The translations under genes and the position numbers were made by a program. The notes under the pieces were generated by a model. It was not told the origin of the DNA and did no database searches. It worked only from the letters and a program-made list of their open reading frames with translations. Below are positions 18,903-27,315 of a stretch of 38,245 bases of DNA, one piece after another. Position 1 is the first letter of the stretch. Each line of letters begins with the position of its first letter. Origin of the DNA: Chloroflexota bacterium (GTDB lineage Bacteria > Chloroflexota > Anaerolineae > Aggregatilineales > UBA2796); assembly GCA_021325095.1 (NCBI GenBank), contig JAJPHV010000100.1, positions 1 to 38,245 of the forward strand, in the 5' to 3' direction.

Positions 18903-21557
18903 ATGACACGTATACACCGACGAGTCACATTGGGCGTCGGCCTCGTCCTGATGGTGATGCTGGTCACACATGCCCTGACGGGGAGTGTTTCGGCGCAAGG
19001 CAATGTCGGAGGGCGGCTGCGTTTTGTTCACGTGGTGCCTGGCGGGCCAGCCATCGACATATCCATCGACAAAACTGTGGCGGTGCGCGCGCTGGGCTAT
19101 GCCAGTGCCAGCCGCTTCATCAACGTTTCGGCGGGCGATCATGCCATCTCGGTGACGGCAGGCGGCAAGGCCGTCTTTCAGGGCAAGGTCAGTGTGAGCG
19201 CTGCCCAGGCCCAGACGTTGATCTTCGAGGGAACAGCCACTGCCGTCGAGATGGGCGTGTACGAGGACGACCTGGGGCCTGTTGCGCCGGGTAATACGCG
19301 CCTGACGGCCAGCCACGCCATCAAAGGTGGGCCTGCCGTTGACGTACTGCGTGGCGATGGCAGCCCACTGATCCAGGGCCTCAAATACGCTGTGCCGTAT
19401 GGCGCGTTCGACATTCCGGCAACCGCCCTCAGCATTGCCATTGTTCCGGCGGGCAGCGACGTGAATAGCGCCATTCTCAAGGCGGACAACCTATCGCTCG
19501 TGGCCGGCACTCATAACCGCCTGATTGCGCTGGGCACGCTCGAAGGCGAGGTCAAACCCTCCTTTTTGCTGCTGACCGCTGCTGCCGACGCCGAAAATCC
19601 GGCGGGAGCGGCGCTGCTGCGGCTGGTTCATGCTGCTCCGGGCGCGCCTGCCGTTGACGTGTATGTCGGTGACAAGCTGCTCGCCCCGGCAGTGGCTTTT
19701 GGCAGCTACACGCCGCACCTGGCCCTGGCCGCCGGGTCGGCGGATGTGGCGATCCGCGCCGCCGGGTCGGGAGCGAGCGGCACAACGCTGGCAACCGCCA
19801 AGCTGACACTGACTGCTGGCAAAGCGCAGACCGTCGTCGTGGCGGGCACTCCCGATAGCCTGAAGGTGCTTTCCGCCGAGGATAACGTCTCGGCTTTGAA
19901 ACCGACGACGGCCCGCCTCCATCTGATCAACGCAACGGGCGACGGCACAGCCACGCTCAAGATCGGGCAGGACGTGAACGTAGCCGCCAGCGCGGCCAAG
20001 CCCGATGTGAAGGGGACGGAACTGAACGCAGGTATTTACGACCTGGCGATCACCGTTGATCAGCCGAATGTCGAGTTGAAAAGCTCTCAACCGTTCAGCG
20101 GTGGCGTTCTCTACGACATCGTGGTCGCGGGCAGCCAGCCCGACCAGCTTATCATCGCGCCGACGGGCCTGAACGAGCAGGCCAACAGCGCGCCGGGTGT
20201 GGCTCCGGTAGCCGTTGCGCAAGCCAGCACCGCAGTGGCGACGACGGCAGCGACGGAGGCGCCGACAGGGGCAGCGACGCTTGAGGTGCAGCCGACAATG
20301 CAGGCGACGGCAGCCCCGACACAACAGCCGACCCTGGTTCCGCAACCGACGGCTGAACCGCCGACGGCACAGCCTGAACCGCCAACAGAAGTCCCTGCCG
20401 AACCGACGGCCACGCCGCTGCCGCCGACCATTCCGCCGCAGCCCACGAAGGTGCAGGGCATCATCGCCACCGTCCAGACCAACGAGGGCGTTAATCTCAA
20501 AATACGCGAGTTTCCGAGCACCACTGCGCGCACGCTGGCGCTTGTGCCGAGTGGCGCGACCCTGGTCGTGGAGGGCGTTCGCGGCCCGGTGCAGCCCACC
20601 GGACAGCCGACCTTTACGCCGCAGCCAACGGGTGGCCCAACCGCCACACTTTCCGCCCAGGACGTGACAATTGATGCTGTCTGGCTGTTCGTCACCTGGC
20701 AGACGCCCGATGGCGGCAACGTCACAGGCTGGGTGAATGCCCAGTACGTCAAGCTGACGCGCAACGGCAGACCCGTCAGGGACGTGGCCGAGATTTACAC
20801 CTTCAAGGTCGTGCCGCCCACCACGCCCGGCGAGGTGAACAGCACTGCTGTGACGCCTGTCGCGCTCGACGTAAACCGGACGGTTGGCACAATCACGGTA
20901 GATGAAGGTCGCAACCTGCAACTACGGCGCACGCCGGGTATTGATGGCGAATCCCTGGCGTTGATTCCCGCCGGCGCACAGGTGACAGTGATCTCGAAGA
21001 CCGAGGTCAAATCGCAGGGCGGTGTCGTGGGCGAACCGGCCAGCACCGTCTGGCTGTTCGTGCGCTACGACACCGATACCGGCGCGATCACCGGCTGGAT
21101 CAACCAGCAATATGTCAGACTCTCGCGCAACCAGCGAGCGGTTGCCATTGCGGACGTGCCGACAGCTACCGACATTCAGCGCGGCGAAATCCAGGGCAAT
21201 GCCACCGCTGTCAAGCCACCAGCGCCGCCCGGACTGGTGGCGACGGTGAACAAGATCGACCCTGGCGCAAACCTGCAACTGCGCAACCAGCCCAATGCCA
21301 ATGCCGAATCGCTGGCCCTGATCCCGTCCGGGAGCGAATTGCAGGTGCAGGGGCGCAATGGAGATGGCAACTGGCTGTTCGTCAAGTATGAGGACAAGCA
21401 GGGCTGGATCAACCAGCAGTTTGTGACGGTCACAAAATCGGGTAGGCCGATCAAAATCGCGGACATCACGAACATCACGAGCGAGCAAGATACAACGGGC
21501 GCAGCCACACCAGGGCCATCCGCTACCCCAACGGCACTGCCCACCGTAGCGGGTTGA
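18903..21557 (+). CDS. Secreted DUF4397 / SH3b multidomain protein
   Basis: An 884-residue exported protein. A signal peptide (residues 1-31, ending LTGSVSA) is followed by four DUF4397-like segments starting near residues 37, 132, 237 and 336. Motifs such as LRFVHVVPGGPAIDI and LRLVHAAPGAPAVDVYVG mark the repeats. A Pro/Thr/Ala-rich linker (about 430-515) leads to three bacterial SH3b domains at about 519-625, 661-745 and 778-850. Each has NL(K/Q)(I/L)R...P and WLFV...GW(V/I)NxQ(Y/F)V. The first SH3b carries a Pro/Thr insert. SH3b repeats commonly bind cell-wall or other extracellular polymers; the role of DUF4397 is unknown. AAGGAG lies 8 nt before the ATG. There is no C-terminal anchor, so it is released or bound through SH3b. 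Confidence 0.88.
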   Translation: MTRIHRRVTLGVGLVLMVMLVTHALTGSVSAQGNVGGRLRFVHVVPGGPAIDISIDKTVAVRALGYASASRFINVSAGDHAISVTAGGKAVFQGKVSVSAAQAQTLIFEGTATAVEMGVYEDDLGPVAPGNTRLTASHAIKGGPAVDVLRGDGSPLIQGLKYAVPYGAFDIPATALSIAIVPAGSDVNSAILKADNLSLVAGTHNRLIALGTLEGEVKPSFLLLTAAADAENPAGAALLRLVHAAPGAPAVDVYVGDKLLAPAVAFGSYTPHLALAAGSADVAIRAAGSGASGTTLATAKLTLTAGKAQTVVVAGTPDSLKVLSAEDNVSALKPTTARLHLINATGDGTATLKIGQDVNVAASAAKPDVKGTELNAGIYDLAITVDQPNVELKSSQPFSGGVLYDIVVAGSQPDQLIIAPTGLNEQANSAPGVAPVAVAQASTAVATTAATEAPTGAATLEVQPTMQATAAPTQQPTLVPQPTAEPPTAQPEPPTEVPAEPTATPLPPTIPPQPTKVQGIIATVQTNEGVNLKIREFPSTTARTLALVPSGATLVVEGVRGPVQPTGQPTFTPQPTGGPTATLSAQDVTIDAVWLFVTWQTPDGGNVTGWVNAQYVKLTRNGRPVRDVAEIYTFKVVPPTTPGEVNSTAVTPVALDVNRTVGTITVDEGRNLQLRRTPGIDGESLALIPAGAQVTVISKTEVKSQGGVVGEPASTVWLFVRYDTDTGAITGWINQQYVRLSRNQRAVAIADVPTATDIQRGEIQGNATAVKPPAPPGLVATVNKIDPGANLQLRNQPNANAESLALIPSGSELQVQGRNGDGNWLFVKYEDKQGWINQQFVTVTKSGRPIKIADITNITSEQDTTGAATPGPSATPTALPTVAG

Positions 21558-21656
21558 GTTGTCTCTTTAGTCTTTCATCGCCACCAGAGTTACACACCAG
21601 TCACACGTCGCAACGGTGGTTGGTGATTTACATATTTCGCAGCCCGACACAAAACG

Positions 21657-21690
21657 CGGCCCCGCATTCTCAGAGCGGAATGCGGGGCCG
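21657..21690 (-). terminator. Strong hairpin terminator between convergent genes
   Basis: A perfect 13-bp stem (21657-21669 with 21678-21690, loop of 8) lies between the DUF4397 gene and the cytochrome gene. On the minus strand it is followed shortly by TTTT (21651-21654), so it best serves the redox operon, and the stem may also stop plus-strand transcripts. Confidence 0.8.
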
Positions 21691-21725
21691 TGTCTGATCG
21701 GCTCATGGCATACCACACCTGAGCG

Positions 21726-22550
21726 TCACTTCAACGTCAGGAGGTAGGCCACCAGGTCGTCGATGTCCTTTGCCGATAGAGTTTTGGCAAAGTTCTGGGG
21801 CATAACTCCCGCTACAAAGCCCTGAACCACGTAGGCATTGGGGTTCACGATGGACTCGTGCAGGTAGTCACTGGCCGACATACCCGGCTTGCGCGTGGCT
21901 GCCCTGGTAGCGACCCCTTTCAGCGACGGGCCGACAATCTGAATACCCTGCGCCACATCGTGGCAGGTCGAGCACGTCCCCACGCCGGTGAAGATCTGCT
22001 GTCCGTGTTTGGGATCGCCCTGACCGCCGGAGGCCGAGGCGGCTTGTGTCCCGGCGGCTGTCGTCGGCGCTGGGGTGAGTGGGATCGTGGTAAGTGCCGG
22101 GGTAGGCGGGATCGTGGTGAGCGCTGGAGTGGGCGGCACACCCGTTGCGGCTGTCGTTGAGGCAGATTGTGTCCCGAACAGCACGTTCGCCAGGACAAAG
22201 GGCGTGGCCGTTGCTGTACTACCTGCTGCACCACCTGCCGTGCCGGAAGATGCTGTCGTTGCGGCGGCCTGTGTTCCGCCCATGCTCATCCCGGCCATTT
22301 GATCGGTGGTCGGGGCGGCGGTGGCTGCTTCCGTTGCGGGCCGGGTCGCCGGCACAGCGGTGGCAGCCAGCGCAGCGCTGGTGGGCGCTTCGCTAGGCTG
22401 GGCTGTCGCGTTGGCCGCATTACGGATGCTGATCGGGGTGGCCGGCGCGCCACACCCGGCTGCCAGTACCAGCGCGCTGGCAGCGACAATGAACCTTTTG
22501 AGCAAGGACGATTTGCCGGTTAAGTTGCGATAGTGTGTCTTTCCGTTCAC
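21726..22550 (-). CDS. Cytochrome c lipoprotein
   Basis: A 274-residue predicted lipoprotein. The signal sequence ends in the lipobox LAAG with Cys33. A long Ala/Thr/Pro-rich linker (about 35-180) contains a Met-Ser patch (MAGMSMGG) and three tandem copies of a 9-residue PPTPALTTI-like unit. The C-terminal class I cytochrome c domain has CSTCH at 193-197 as haem site and Met250 (GVMPQN) as likely axial ligand. It ends LSAKDIDDLVAYLLTLK. The chosen start is GTG at 22550, with AGAGG overlapping the TAG of the upstream oxidase gene; an in-frame ATG at 22613 would overlap that gene. It probably passes electrons to or from the multicopper oxidase at the outer face of the membrane. Confidence 0.88.
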   Translation of the reverse strand: MNGKTHYRNLTGKSSLLKRFIVAASALVLAAGCGAPATPISIRNAANATAQPSEAPTSAALAATAVPATRPATEAATAAPTTDQMAGMSMGGTQAAATTASSGTAGGAAGSTATATPFVLANVLFGTQSASTTAATGVPPTPALTTIPPTPALTTIPLTPAPTTAAGTQAASASGGQGDPKHGQQIFTGVGTCSTCHDVAQGIQIVGPSLKGVATRAATRKPGMSASDYLHESIVNPNAYVVQGFVAGVMPQNFAKTLSAKDIDDLVAYLLTLK

Positions 22551-22557
22551 GGGTCCT

Positions 22558-23592
22558 CTACTTGATGACAAGGGCTGTGACCATGCCGAACATGCCATGA
22601 TTTGACTCCGCATGAGTCAAAATGTGGCAATGGAAGGCCCACGCGCCCGGTTCCTGACAATCAACGATAACATCATAACGCTCACCGGGGGCAATGTTCA
22701 AGGTATCGGCCAGATAAGGGGCAGGCAATTTTGCGCCGTCTTTGGCAATCACCTGCTGATACATGCCGTGCAAGTGCATGGGATGGATCATCAGCCCTTC
22801 GTTCATGTAACGAATACGGATGCGATCTCCCTTCTTGGCAACAATCGGTTGCGTGGCAGGGAAGGACTTTCCATTGATGGTTAAGCCAACGCCTGCATCG
22901 TTGAGCACCATGACGTACTCGGCATCGACGCGAGGCTCGTTGACCAGGTCAATCGGGTCAATAATAAACGGAGCCATGAGGCCCCGTGTGACCTGCTCGG
23001 CGGCATTGTGGTGCGAATGGTACATGTGCGTCCCGGCAGGGCGCGCCACGAACTCGTAAGTGTAGCTGGTACCCGGCTTGATCGGCGGCTGGGTCACATA
23101 GGGAACACCATCCATCGAATTGGCCGTGTGGACGCCGTGCCAGTGAATGGAGGTGCTCTGCGTCATCTGGTTATTGACGATGACGCGCACCTTGTCGCCT
23201 TCGGTCACACGAATCGTCGGGCCGGGAACGCGACCATTGTACATCATGGCGTTCTGGGTAACGCCGGGTTCGGTTTCCCAGGGGCCTTCCGTACACGTGA
23301 TCTCAAAAACTTTGGTGTCGCCATCCATCTTGGGCTGAAGCTGCGCCGTCCAGAACTCCTTGTCCTTGCCGATGTTGTCCAGGAAGAACTTGACGCCTTT
23401 CTCGTGTGCGGCATCCATTTCATCGGCGGTCCCCTGGAAATTGGGTTTGAAGGCTGGCTCGTGGCCGCCTGGGAGGGGCGCGGCGTTGGCGGCGTCAGTC
23501 GCCCTGCTACCCTGGATGCCAACCCCCAGAGCGACTCCGGCAGCCCCGGCGAGTTTGATGAAATGGCGGCGGTTCAAGTAACGTTTCAACAT
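22558..23592 (-). CDS. Tat-exported multicopper oxidase (laccase-like)
   Basis: A 344-residue two-cupredoxin multicopper oxidase. The twin-arginine signal NRRHFIKLAGAAGVALGVG (residues 7-25) indicates export in folded form. All four copper motifs are present: IHWHG (His150, His152), YHSHH (His192, His194), IHPMHLHG (His270, His273, His275) and HCHILTHAESNHGM (His321, Cys322, His323, His327, Met334). Type 1 copper is Cys322/His270/His327/Met334; the rest form the trinuclear centre that reduces oxygen to water. HWHG and the paired HxH motifs argue against a nitrite reductase. ATG 23592 has GGAG about 8 nt upstream. Its substrate may be a metal ion, a phenol or the neighbouring cytochrome. Confidence 0.9.
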   Translation of the reverse strand: MLKRYLNRRHFIKLAGAAGVALGVGIQGSRATDAANAAPLPGGHEPAFKPNFQGTADEMDAAHEKGVKFFLDNIGKDKEFWTAQLQPKMDGDTKVFEITCTEGPWETEPGVTQNAMMYNGRVPGPTIRVTEGDKVRVIVNNQMTQSTSIHWHGVHTANSMDGVPYVTQPPIKPGTSYTYEFVARPAGTHMYHSHHNAAEQVTRGLMAPFIIDPIDLVNEPRVDAEYVMVLNDAGVGLTINGKSFPATQPIVAKKGDRIRIRYMNEGLMIHPMHLHGMYQQVIAKDGAKLPAPYLADTLNIAPGERYDVIVDCQEPGAWAFHCHILTHAESNHGMFGMVTALVIK

Positions 23593-23878
23593 TGCATTCT
23601 CTCCACAGATCGAAATGCGGCGAAAAATCGTCGAGCTATGCGTTTGAGCATTGCCATTGACATGCACAAAGTTAACGTTGATTGGCGATACGGGGTTAGT
23701 GCAATCTTGCATTATGGAGATGTGACATTTTGCACGTTTCTACAGGAACTGTGTGACGGGATTGGCAGCCCATCGTGCCGGTGAAGAATTTTACGAATTG
23801 GTGACAGATTTTTTACATTTTTTCAAAACAATTCGCATGTCCTACACCTCTTCCCCAAAAACGAAGGAATTGGGCGGT
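23593..23878. other. Divergent promoter region, multicopper oxidase / small secreted protein
   Basis: This 286-bp region between divergent starts is noticeably AT-rich towards 23790-23850 (runs of T). I found no promoter with both boxes near consensus. There is no convincing gene. Shared control of the two exported products from this region is likely but not shown. Confidence 0.4.
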
Positions 23879-24424
23879 ATGAAAACATTCAAACTTGCGT
23901 CTGTGCTCGCCATCATCATCACGATTCTCGGTCTATTGGCTCTGCCATTGTCGGCTGTGAATGCAGCAACTGTCACCAAGACGATCACCATTACGCAAGA
24001 TCAGATCAATTCAAGCTACCGGGTCACTAACCCGCGCAATCGCAAGGTTTCCAATGTGTCGGTAACTATCGAAGACGGTCAGGTTAGCATTGCCGCAACC
24101 ATTACGCAGCGCGGGCAGCAGCCCGTTGATACCGTTAGCGTGTGGAAGCCCGTGTTGCTACGCGGCGTTGTGTACTGGAAGCTGGACAGCGCCACAATTG
24201 GCGGCAAGCCCGCCACGAAAGCCATGCAGAACCTGCTCCTGGTTTTGCACCGGATCACACTCCGCAATCTGGTATGGCAACTCATCCGGCGTGGCCTGGC
24301 AAGTCGAGTCTACCGTGTCACGAATGTTACGCTGACTCCCGGCACGGTCTCGATTACGGCAACAGTGTTCGGGGTCAAGGCGGCTCCGGCAGCGACTCCT
24401 GCTGCTACGCAATCCGCGAAGTAA
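23879..24424 (+). CDS. Small secreted protein of unknown function
   Basis: A 181-residue protein with a clear signal peptide (MKTFKLASVLAIIITILGLLALPLSAVNA, cut near residue 29). The mature part has two matching beta-rich stretches, VTKTITITQDQINSSYRV with VSVTIEDGQVSIAATI, and YRVTNVTLTPGTVSITATVF, either side of a helical middle (TKAMQNLLLVLHRITLRNL). The C-terminus is Ala/Thr-rich. I do not recognise the family. An in-frame start further upstream is not used because AAGGAA lies about 10 nt before this ATG and the signal peptide begins here. It is divergent from the multicopper oxidase and ends at a strong terminator. Confidence 0.75.
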   Translation: MKTFKLASVLAIIITILGLLALPLSAVNAATVTKTITITQDQINSSYRVTNPRNRKVSNVSVTIEDGQVSIAATITQRGQQPVDTVSVWKPVLLRGVVYWKLDSATIGGKPATKAMQNLLLVLHRITLRNLVWQLIRRGLASRVYRVTNVTLTPGTVSITATVFGVKAAPAATPAATQSAK

Positions 24425-24443
24425 TCAACGCCTTTTGCGGTGA

Positions 24444-24466
24444 GCGCCCGGAAACCGGGCGCTTTT
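24444..24466 (+). terminator. Rho-independent terminator
   Basis: GCGCCCGG AAA CCGGGCGC forms a perfect 8-bp GC stem with a 3-nt loop followed at once by TTTT, 20 bp after the stop of the small secreted protein gene. It is a textbook intrinsic terminator in the plus direction. Confidence 0.92.
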
Positions 24467-24477
24467 CGTTTGGGGAA

Positions 24478-25347
24478 TCAGCGTGAGAGTACCTGACGTA
24501 GCTGCCGGGCGATCACCTGCGGATCGGCCCCGTACCTGCGCAGCAGGCGCGCGCCGCGCGGCGTTTGCGCCAGCGTCAGCAGCAGGTGGTCTGTGCCGGT
24601 GTAATGCGACCCGAAACTTTCGGCCCGATCAACGGCTCGGTCTATAACGTCCTCAAGCAGGCCGCCAGTAGCTGGCCGCGTCTTGGTCAGGTTCGCTTCG
24701 AGCGCCCCTATGTCCAGTCCAGCTTCATGCAGCAGTCGAGCGCAAATGCTGCGCCGTTCGCGCGCCAGGACCAGCAGCAGATGGCCCAGGCCGACGTAGC
24801 GATGGCCCATTTGCGCCGCGACCTGTTCCGCACCGTTGAGTACACGCCGCGAAAGTTCGCTCAGACGGGCCACACGCTTGGCCTGCTCGGCGCTGATCTC
24901 GGTAATCCCTTCCTGCAACAGGCGCCGGGCGCGCCGCCGGATTTGCTCCGGGCTGATTTCCAGCACGCGCAGCAGCGCCAGTAACGAGTCCTCATTGCCG
25001 CGCGCCAGGCCGAGCAGGAGATGTTCGGTGCCGACGTAATGCTGCCCAAGCCAGCGTGATTCGTCCTCGGCCAACTCAAGGGCTTCGCGCAGGGCAGGCG
25101 ACAATGGCAGATTGACGGCTGAATCGCTGAGTGTTTCTCTGTGCAACTGGCGGAAAGCGCGCTCCGTTCGGCGCAAATCCATGCTCACATCGCGTAAAAT
25201 GTTACAGCCAATGGAGTCCTCTTCGTGGAGGATACCGAGCAGAAGATGGGTTGAATCAACGGCCAGGTGCGCGTTTTCTTTTGCCAGGGATCGCGCGAAA
25301 TTTAGGGCACGGCGGGCGTGCTGGCTGTAGCGCCTGTTGGTCGTCAT
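24478..25347 (-). CDS. Stand-alone Clp N-domain protein (four repeats)
   Basis: A 289-residue protein built of two Clp_N (double Clp repeat) domains and nothing else. The repeat core recurs four times: STHLLLGILHEE, TEHLLLGLARG, LGHLLLVLARE and TDHLLLTLAQT, each preceded by a helix and followed by a second helix pair. In ClpA/ClpC these domains bind adaptors and substrates ahead of the AAA+ modules; here no Walker motif is present. Single-domain relatives (ClpS2-binding, ClpT or ClpC-like fragments) are known, and double ones occur in some high-GC and Chloroflexota genomes. It may act as an adaptor or decoy for ClpC; this is inference. The start ATG is at 25347. Confidence 0.85.
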   Translation of the reverse strand: MTTNRRYSQHARRALNFARSLAKENAHLAVDSTHLLLGILHEEDSIGCNILRDVSMDLRRTERAFRQLHRETLSDSAVNLPLSPALREALELAEDESRWLGQHYVGTEHLLLGLARGNEDSLLALLRVLEISPEQIRRRARRLLQEGITEISAEQAKRVARLSELSRRVLNGAEQVAAQMGHRYVGLGHLLLVLARERRSICARLLHEAGLDIGALEANLTKTRPATGGLLEDVIDRAVDRAESFGSHYTGTDHLLLTLAQTPRGARLLRRYGADPQVIARQLRQVLSR

Positions 25348-25381
25348 CAGGACGGCAATCCGTTTCGCCTCGATGCGCTGC

Positions 25382-25399
25382 TATCCTCATTATAGGATA
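25382..25399 (-). promoter_or_regulatory. TATCCT/AGGATA dyad around a TATAAT box
   Basis: The inverted repeat TATCCT-N6-AGGATA (25382-25387 and 25394-25399) encloses a minus-strand TATAAT (25389-25394) about 40 bp upstream of the Clp_N gene start. No good -35 is visible at 16-18 bp, so if this is the promoter it may need an activator; the dyad is a candidate operator. Confidence 0.4.
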
Positions 25400-25510
25400 C
25401 GATTAGAACCATGCAGGGGCAAACTTTAGACGTCGGGCCGAACTGACGCTACAATCGCCGTCGTCCGTTTTAGTCCTCTCTGCTTCGCGTTTCAAACTGG
25501 CAGTCAGGCC

Positions 25511-26404
25511 GTGAGCATCTACAGGCATGTTCATGTCATCATCAACCCGGCATCCGGCCCAGATCGTCCGGTGCTTGGCATCCTGAACAGCATCTTTCAT
25601 CCCGCCGACGTTGATTGGGATGTGTTTGTGACTAAAAAAGCAGGCGATGCGCGCCGCTACGCCCTTGAAGCCGTGGCGCATGGCGTGGACGCGGTGGCTG
25701 TGTACGGGGGCGATGGAACCGTCAACGAAGCGGCCAGCGGGCTGGTCGGGACAGACGTGCCGCTGGCGATTCTGCCGGGTGGGACGGGCAACGTGCTTTC
25801 TGTGGAACTTGGCATCCCCGGCGATCTGGCCGAAGCGTGCGCGCTGCTGTGCAATAACAGGAGCAGCGTCTGCAAAATAGACGTGGGCCAGGTCGGCTCT
25901 GCCTATTGCCTGTTGAGTGCGAGCGTTGGGTTTGCTACCGCCGTGATCCAGGGTGCGGATCGTGCAACGAAACAGCGGCTTGGCACACTGGCCTACGTGT
26001 TGGCAGGCTTGCAGGCGTTGCGCGACCCGGCTATGGCCCGTTACCATTTGACGCTCGACGGCAAGCAGATCGAGCGTGAAGGGATCACCTGCATGATCAT
26101 CAATTCGGGCCATCTCGGTCAGGCCGGGTGGAAGATCGTGCCGGGCATCGACCTGCACGACGGGTTGCTGGACGTGATCGTGATCCGCAGGGGCGATCTC
26201 GGCTCGATGCTGTCCGTTGCAGCCAGCGTGGTCACGCGCAGCGGCAGCGCACACTCGCTGCAACACTGGCAAGCACGCGAGATTGACCTCGTGGCCGATC
26301 CGCCTCAGACCGTCCAGGTTGATGGTGAAATCCTGGACAAAACCCCGATAACGGCGCGGGTCTTGCCCAATGCGTTAGGTATCCTTGTGCCAAAGGAAGC
26401 ATAA
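25511..26404 (+). CDS. Diacylglycerol/sphingosine kinase-like lipid kinase
   Basis: A 297-residue member of the DAGK catalytic family (YegS/DgkB-like), which phosphorylates lipid hydroxyls with ATP. Motifs are IINPASGPDRPV near the N-terminus, VYGGDGTVNEAASGL (nucleotide-binding GGDGT) and ILPGGTGNVLSVELGIP. The C-terminal beta-sandwich ends with QVDGEILDKTPITARVLPNALGILVP. The GTG start at 25511 has only a weak ribosome site. Its TAA overlaps the ATG of the following SDR gene (TAATG), so the two are translationally coupled although their functions look unrelated. Confidence 0.88.
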   Translation: MSIYRHVHVIINPASGPDRPVLGILNSIFHPADVDWDVFVTKKAGDARRYALEAVAHGVDAVAVYGGDGTVNEAASGLVGTDVPLAILPGGTGNVLSVELGIPGDLAEACALLCNNRSSVCKIDVGQVGSAYCLLSASVGFATAVIQGADRATKQRLGTLAYVLAGLQALRDPAMARYHLTLDGKQIEREGITCMIINSGHLGQAGWKIVPGIDLHDGLLDVIVIRRGDLGSMLSVAASVVTRSGSAHSLQHWQAREIDLVADPPQTVQVDGEILDKTPITARVLPNALGILVPKEA

Positions 26405-27234
26405 TGTCCGAACAATTCCTCGCTCAACTTTTCAGTCTCGAAGGTAAAGTGGCTATCGTCACCGGGGCCACCGGCGTTCTGGGCGGCGCGATGGCGCGTG
26501 GGCTTGCTCAGGCGGGCGCAAAGGTGGGCGTCCTGGGCCGCCGGGCCGCGCTGGCCGAACAGGTGGCAGCCGAAATCACAGCGGCAGGTGGCGAAGGGCT
26601 GGCGCTGCCCGCCGACGTGTTGCAGATCGACCAACTGCGTGCAGCCTACGACACGGTCATGGCCCGTTGGGGGCGTATTGACATCCTGGTGAACGCCGCC
26701 GGCGGCAATTCCCCTGAAGCCATTGTGGCGCCGGACCAACACTTTTTTGATCTGCCGATGGAAGCCATGCAGCCTATCCTTGATCTGAATCTGAACGGAA
26801 CGCTGCTGCCCTGCCAGGTCTTTGGCAGAGTCATGGCCGAACAGCGCCAGGGATGCATCGTCAATATCTCCTCGATGGCGGTGGCGCGAGCCATGACGCG
26901 CACGGTGGCCTACTCGGCAGCCAAAGCGGCTGTCGAGAATTTTACACGCTGGCTGGCGGTGGAGATGGCGCTCAAGTATGGAATTGGCGTGCGGGTCAAT
27001 GCCATAGCGCCGGGCTATTTCCTGGGTGAACAGAATCGCCGCTTGCTTCTCAACGAGGACAACACCCTGACTTCGCGTGGGCAGGCTATCATCCGGGGAA
27101 CGCCCGCTGGTCGCTTCGGGGAACCGCACGAACTGGTCAGCACGTTGATCTGGCTGTGCAGCCCCGGAGCGGGTTTTGTGACAGGCGTCACCGTCCCGGT
27201 GGATGGTGGGTTCAGTGCCTTTACAGGTATCTGA
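26404..27234 (+). CDS. Short-chain dehydrogenase, D-mannonate/fructuronate oxidoreductase type
   Basis: A 276-residue classical SDR with a Rossmann fold. Seen are TGATGVLGGAMARGLAQAG (NAD(P) loop), LVNAAGG, the catalytic Ser in IVNISSMA and YSAAK. The C-terminus FVTGVTVPVDGGFSAFTGI is typical. The N-terminus (LFSLEGKVAIVTGATGVLGG) and the GGNSPEA region resemble SDR-type D-mannonate oxidoreductases, which reduce fructuronate to mannonate in hexuronate breakdown. The UxaA-type dehydratase 81 bp downstream supports this, but other sugar acids are possible. It starts inside the stop codon of the lipid kinase gene. Confidence 0.85.
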   Translation: MSEQFLAQLFSLEGKVAIVTGATGVLGGAMARGLAQAGAKVGVLGRRAALAEQVAAEITAAGGEGLALPADVLQIDQLRAAYDTVMARWGRIDILVNAAGGNSPEAIVAPDQHFFDLPMEAMQPILDLNLNGTLLPCQVFGRVMAEQRQGCIVNISSMAVARAMTRTVAYSAAKAAVENFTRWLAVEMALKYGIGVRVNAIAPGYFLGEQNRRLLLNEDNTLTSRGQAIIRGTPAGRFGEPHELVSTLIWLCSPGAGFVTGVTVPVDGGFSAFTGI

Positions 27235-27235
27235 C

Positions 27236-27257
27236 CGGGGTGGCTTGCGCTGCCCCG
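27236..27257 (+). other. Hairpin between SDR and uxaA genes
   Basis: CGGGGTGGC TTGC GCTGCCCCG folds into a 9-bp stem with two G-T pairs, immediately after the SDR stop. There is no T-run, so it may be a processing or partial termination site. A TACAAT box (27277-27282) lies between it and the next gene, without a clear -35. Confidence 0.35.
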
Positions 27258-27315
27258 CAACATGATTGAGACCGGATACAATAGGTGTAAGTGACCCACC
27301 GGTGAGGAATAATTC

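Noticed and set aside
19491..20921. A 476-codon minus-strand open frame opposite the DUF4397 gene
   Set aside because: The translation is mostly Arg/Gly/Cys repeats mirroring the Pro/Thr linker of the real gene; no domain is visible.
23721..23740. CRP-like site (TGTGA-N6-GCACG) upstream of the small secreted protein gene
   Set aside because: Only the left half matches the TGTGA-N6-TCACA consensus. Tempting because cyclases are nearby, but a match this weak is expected by chance.
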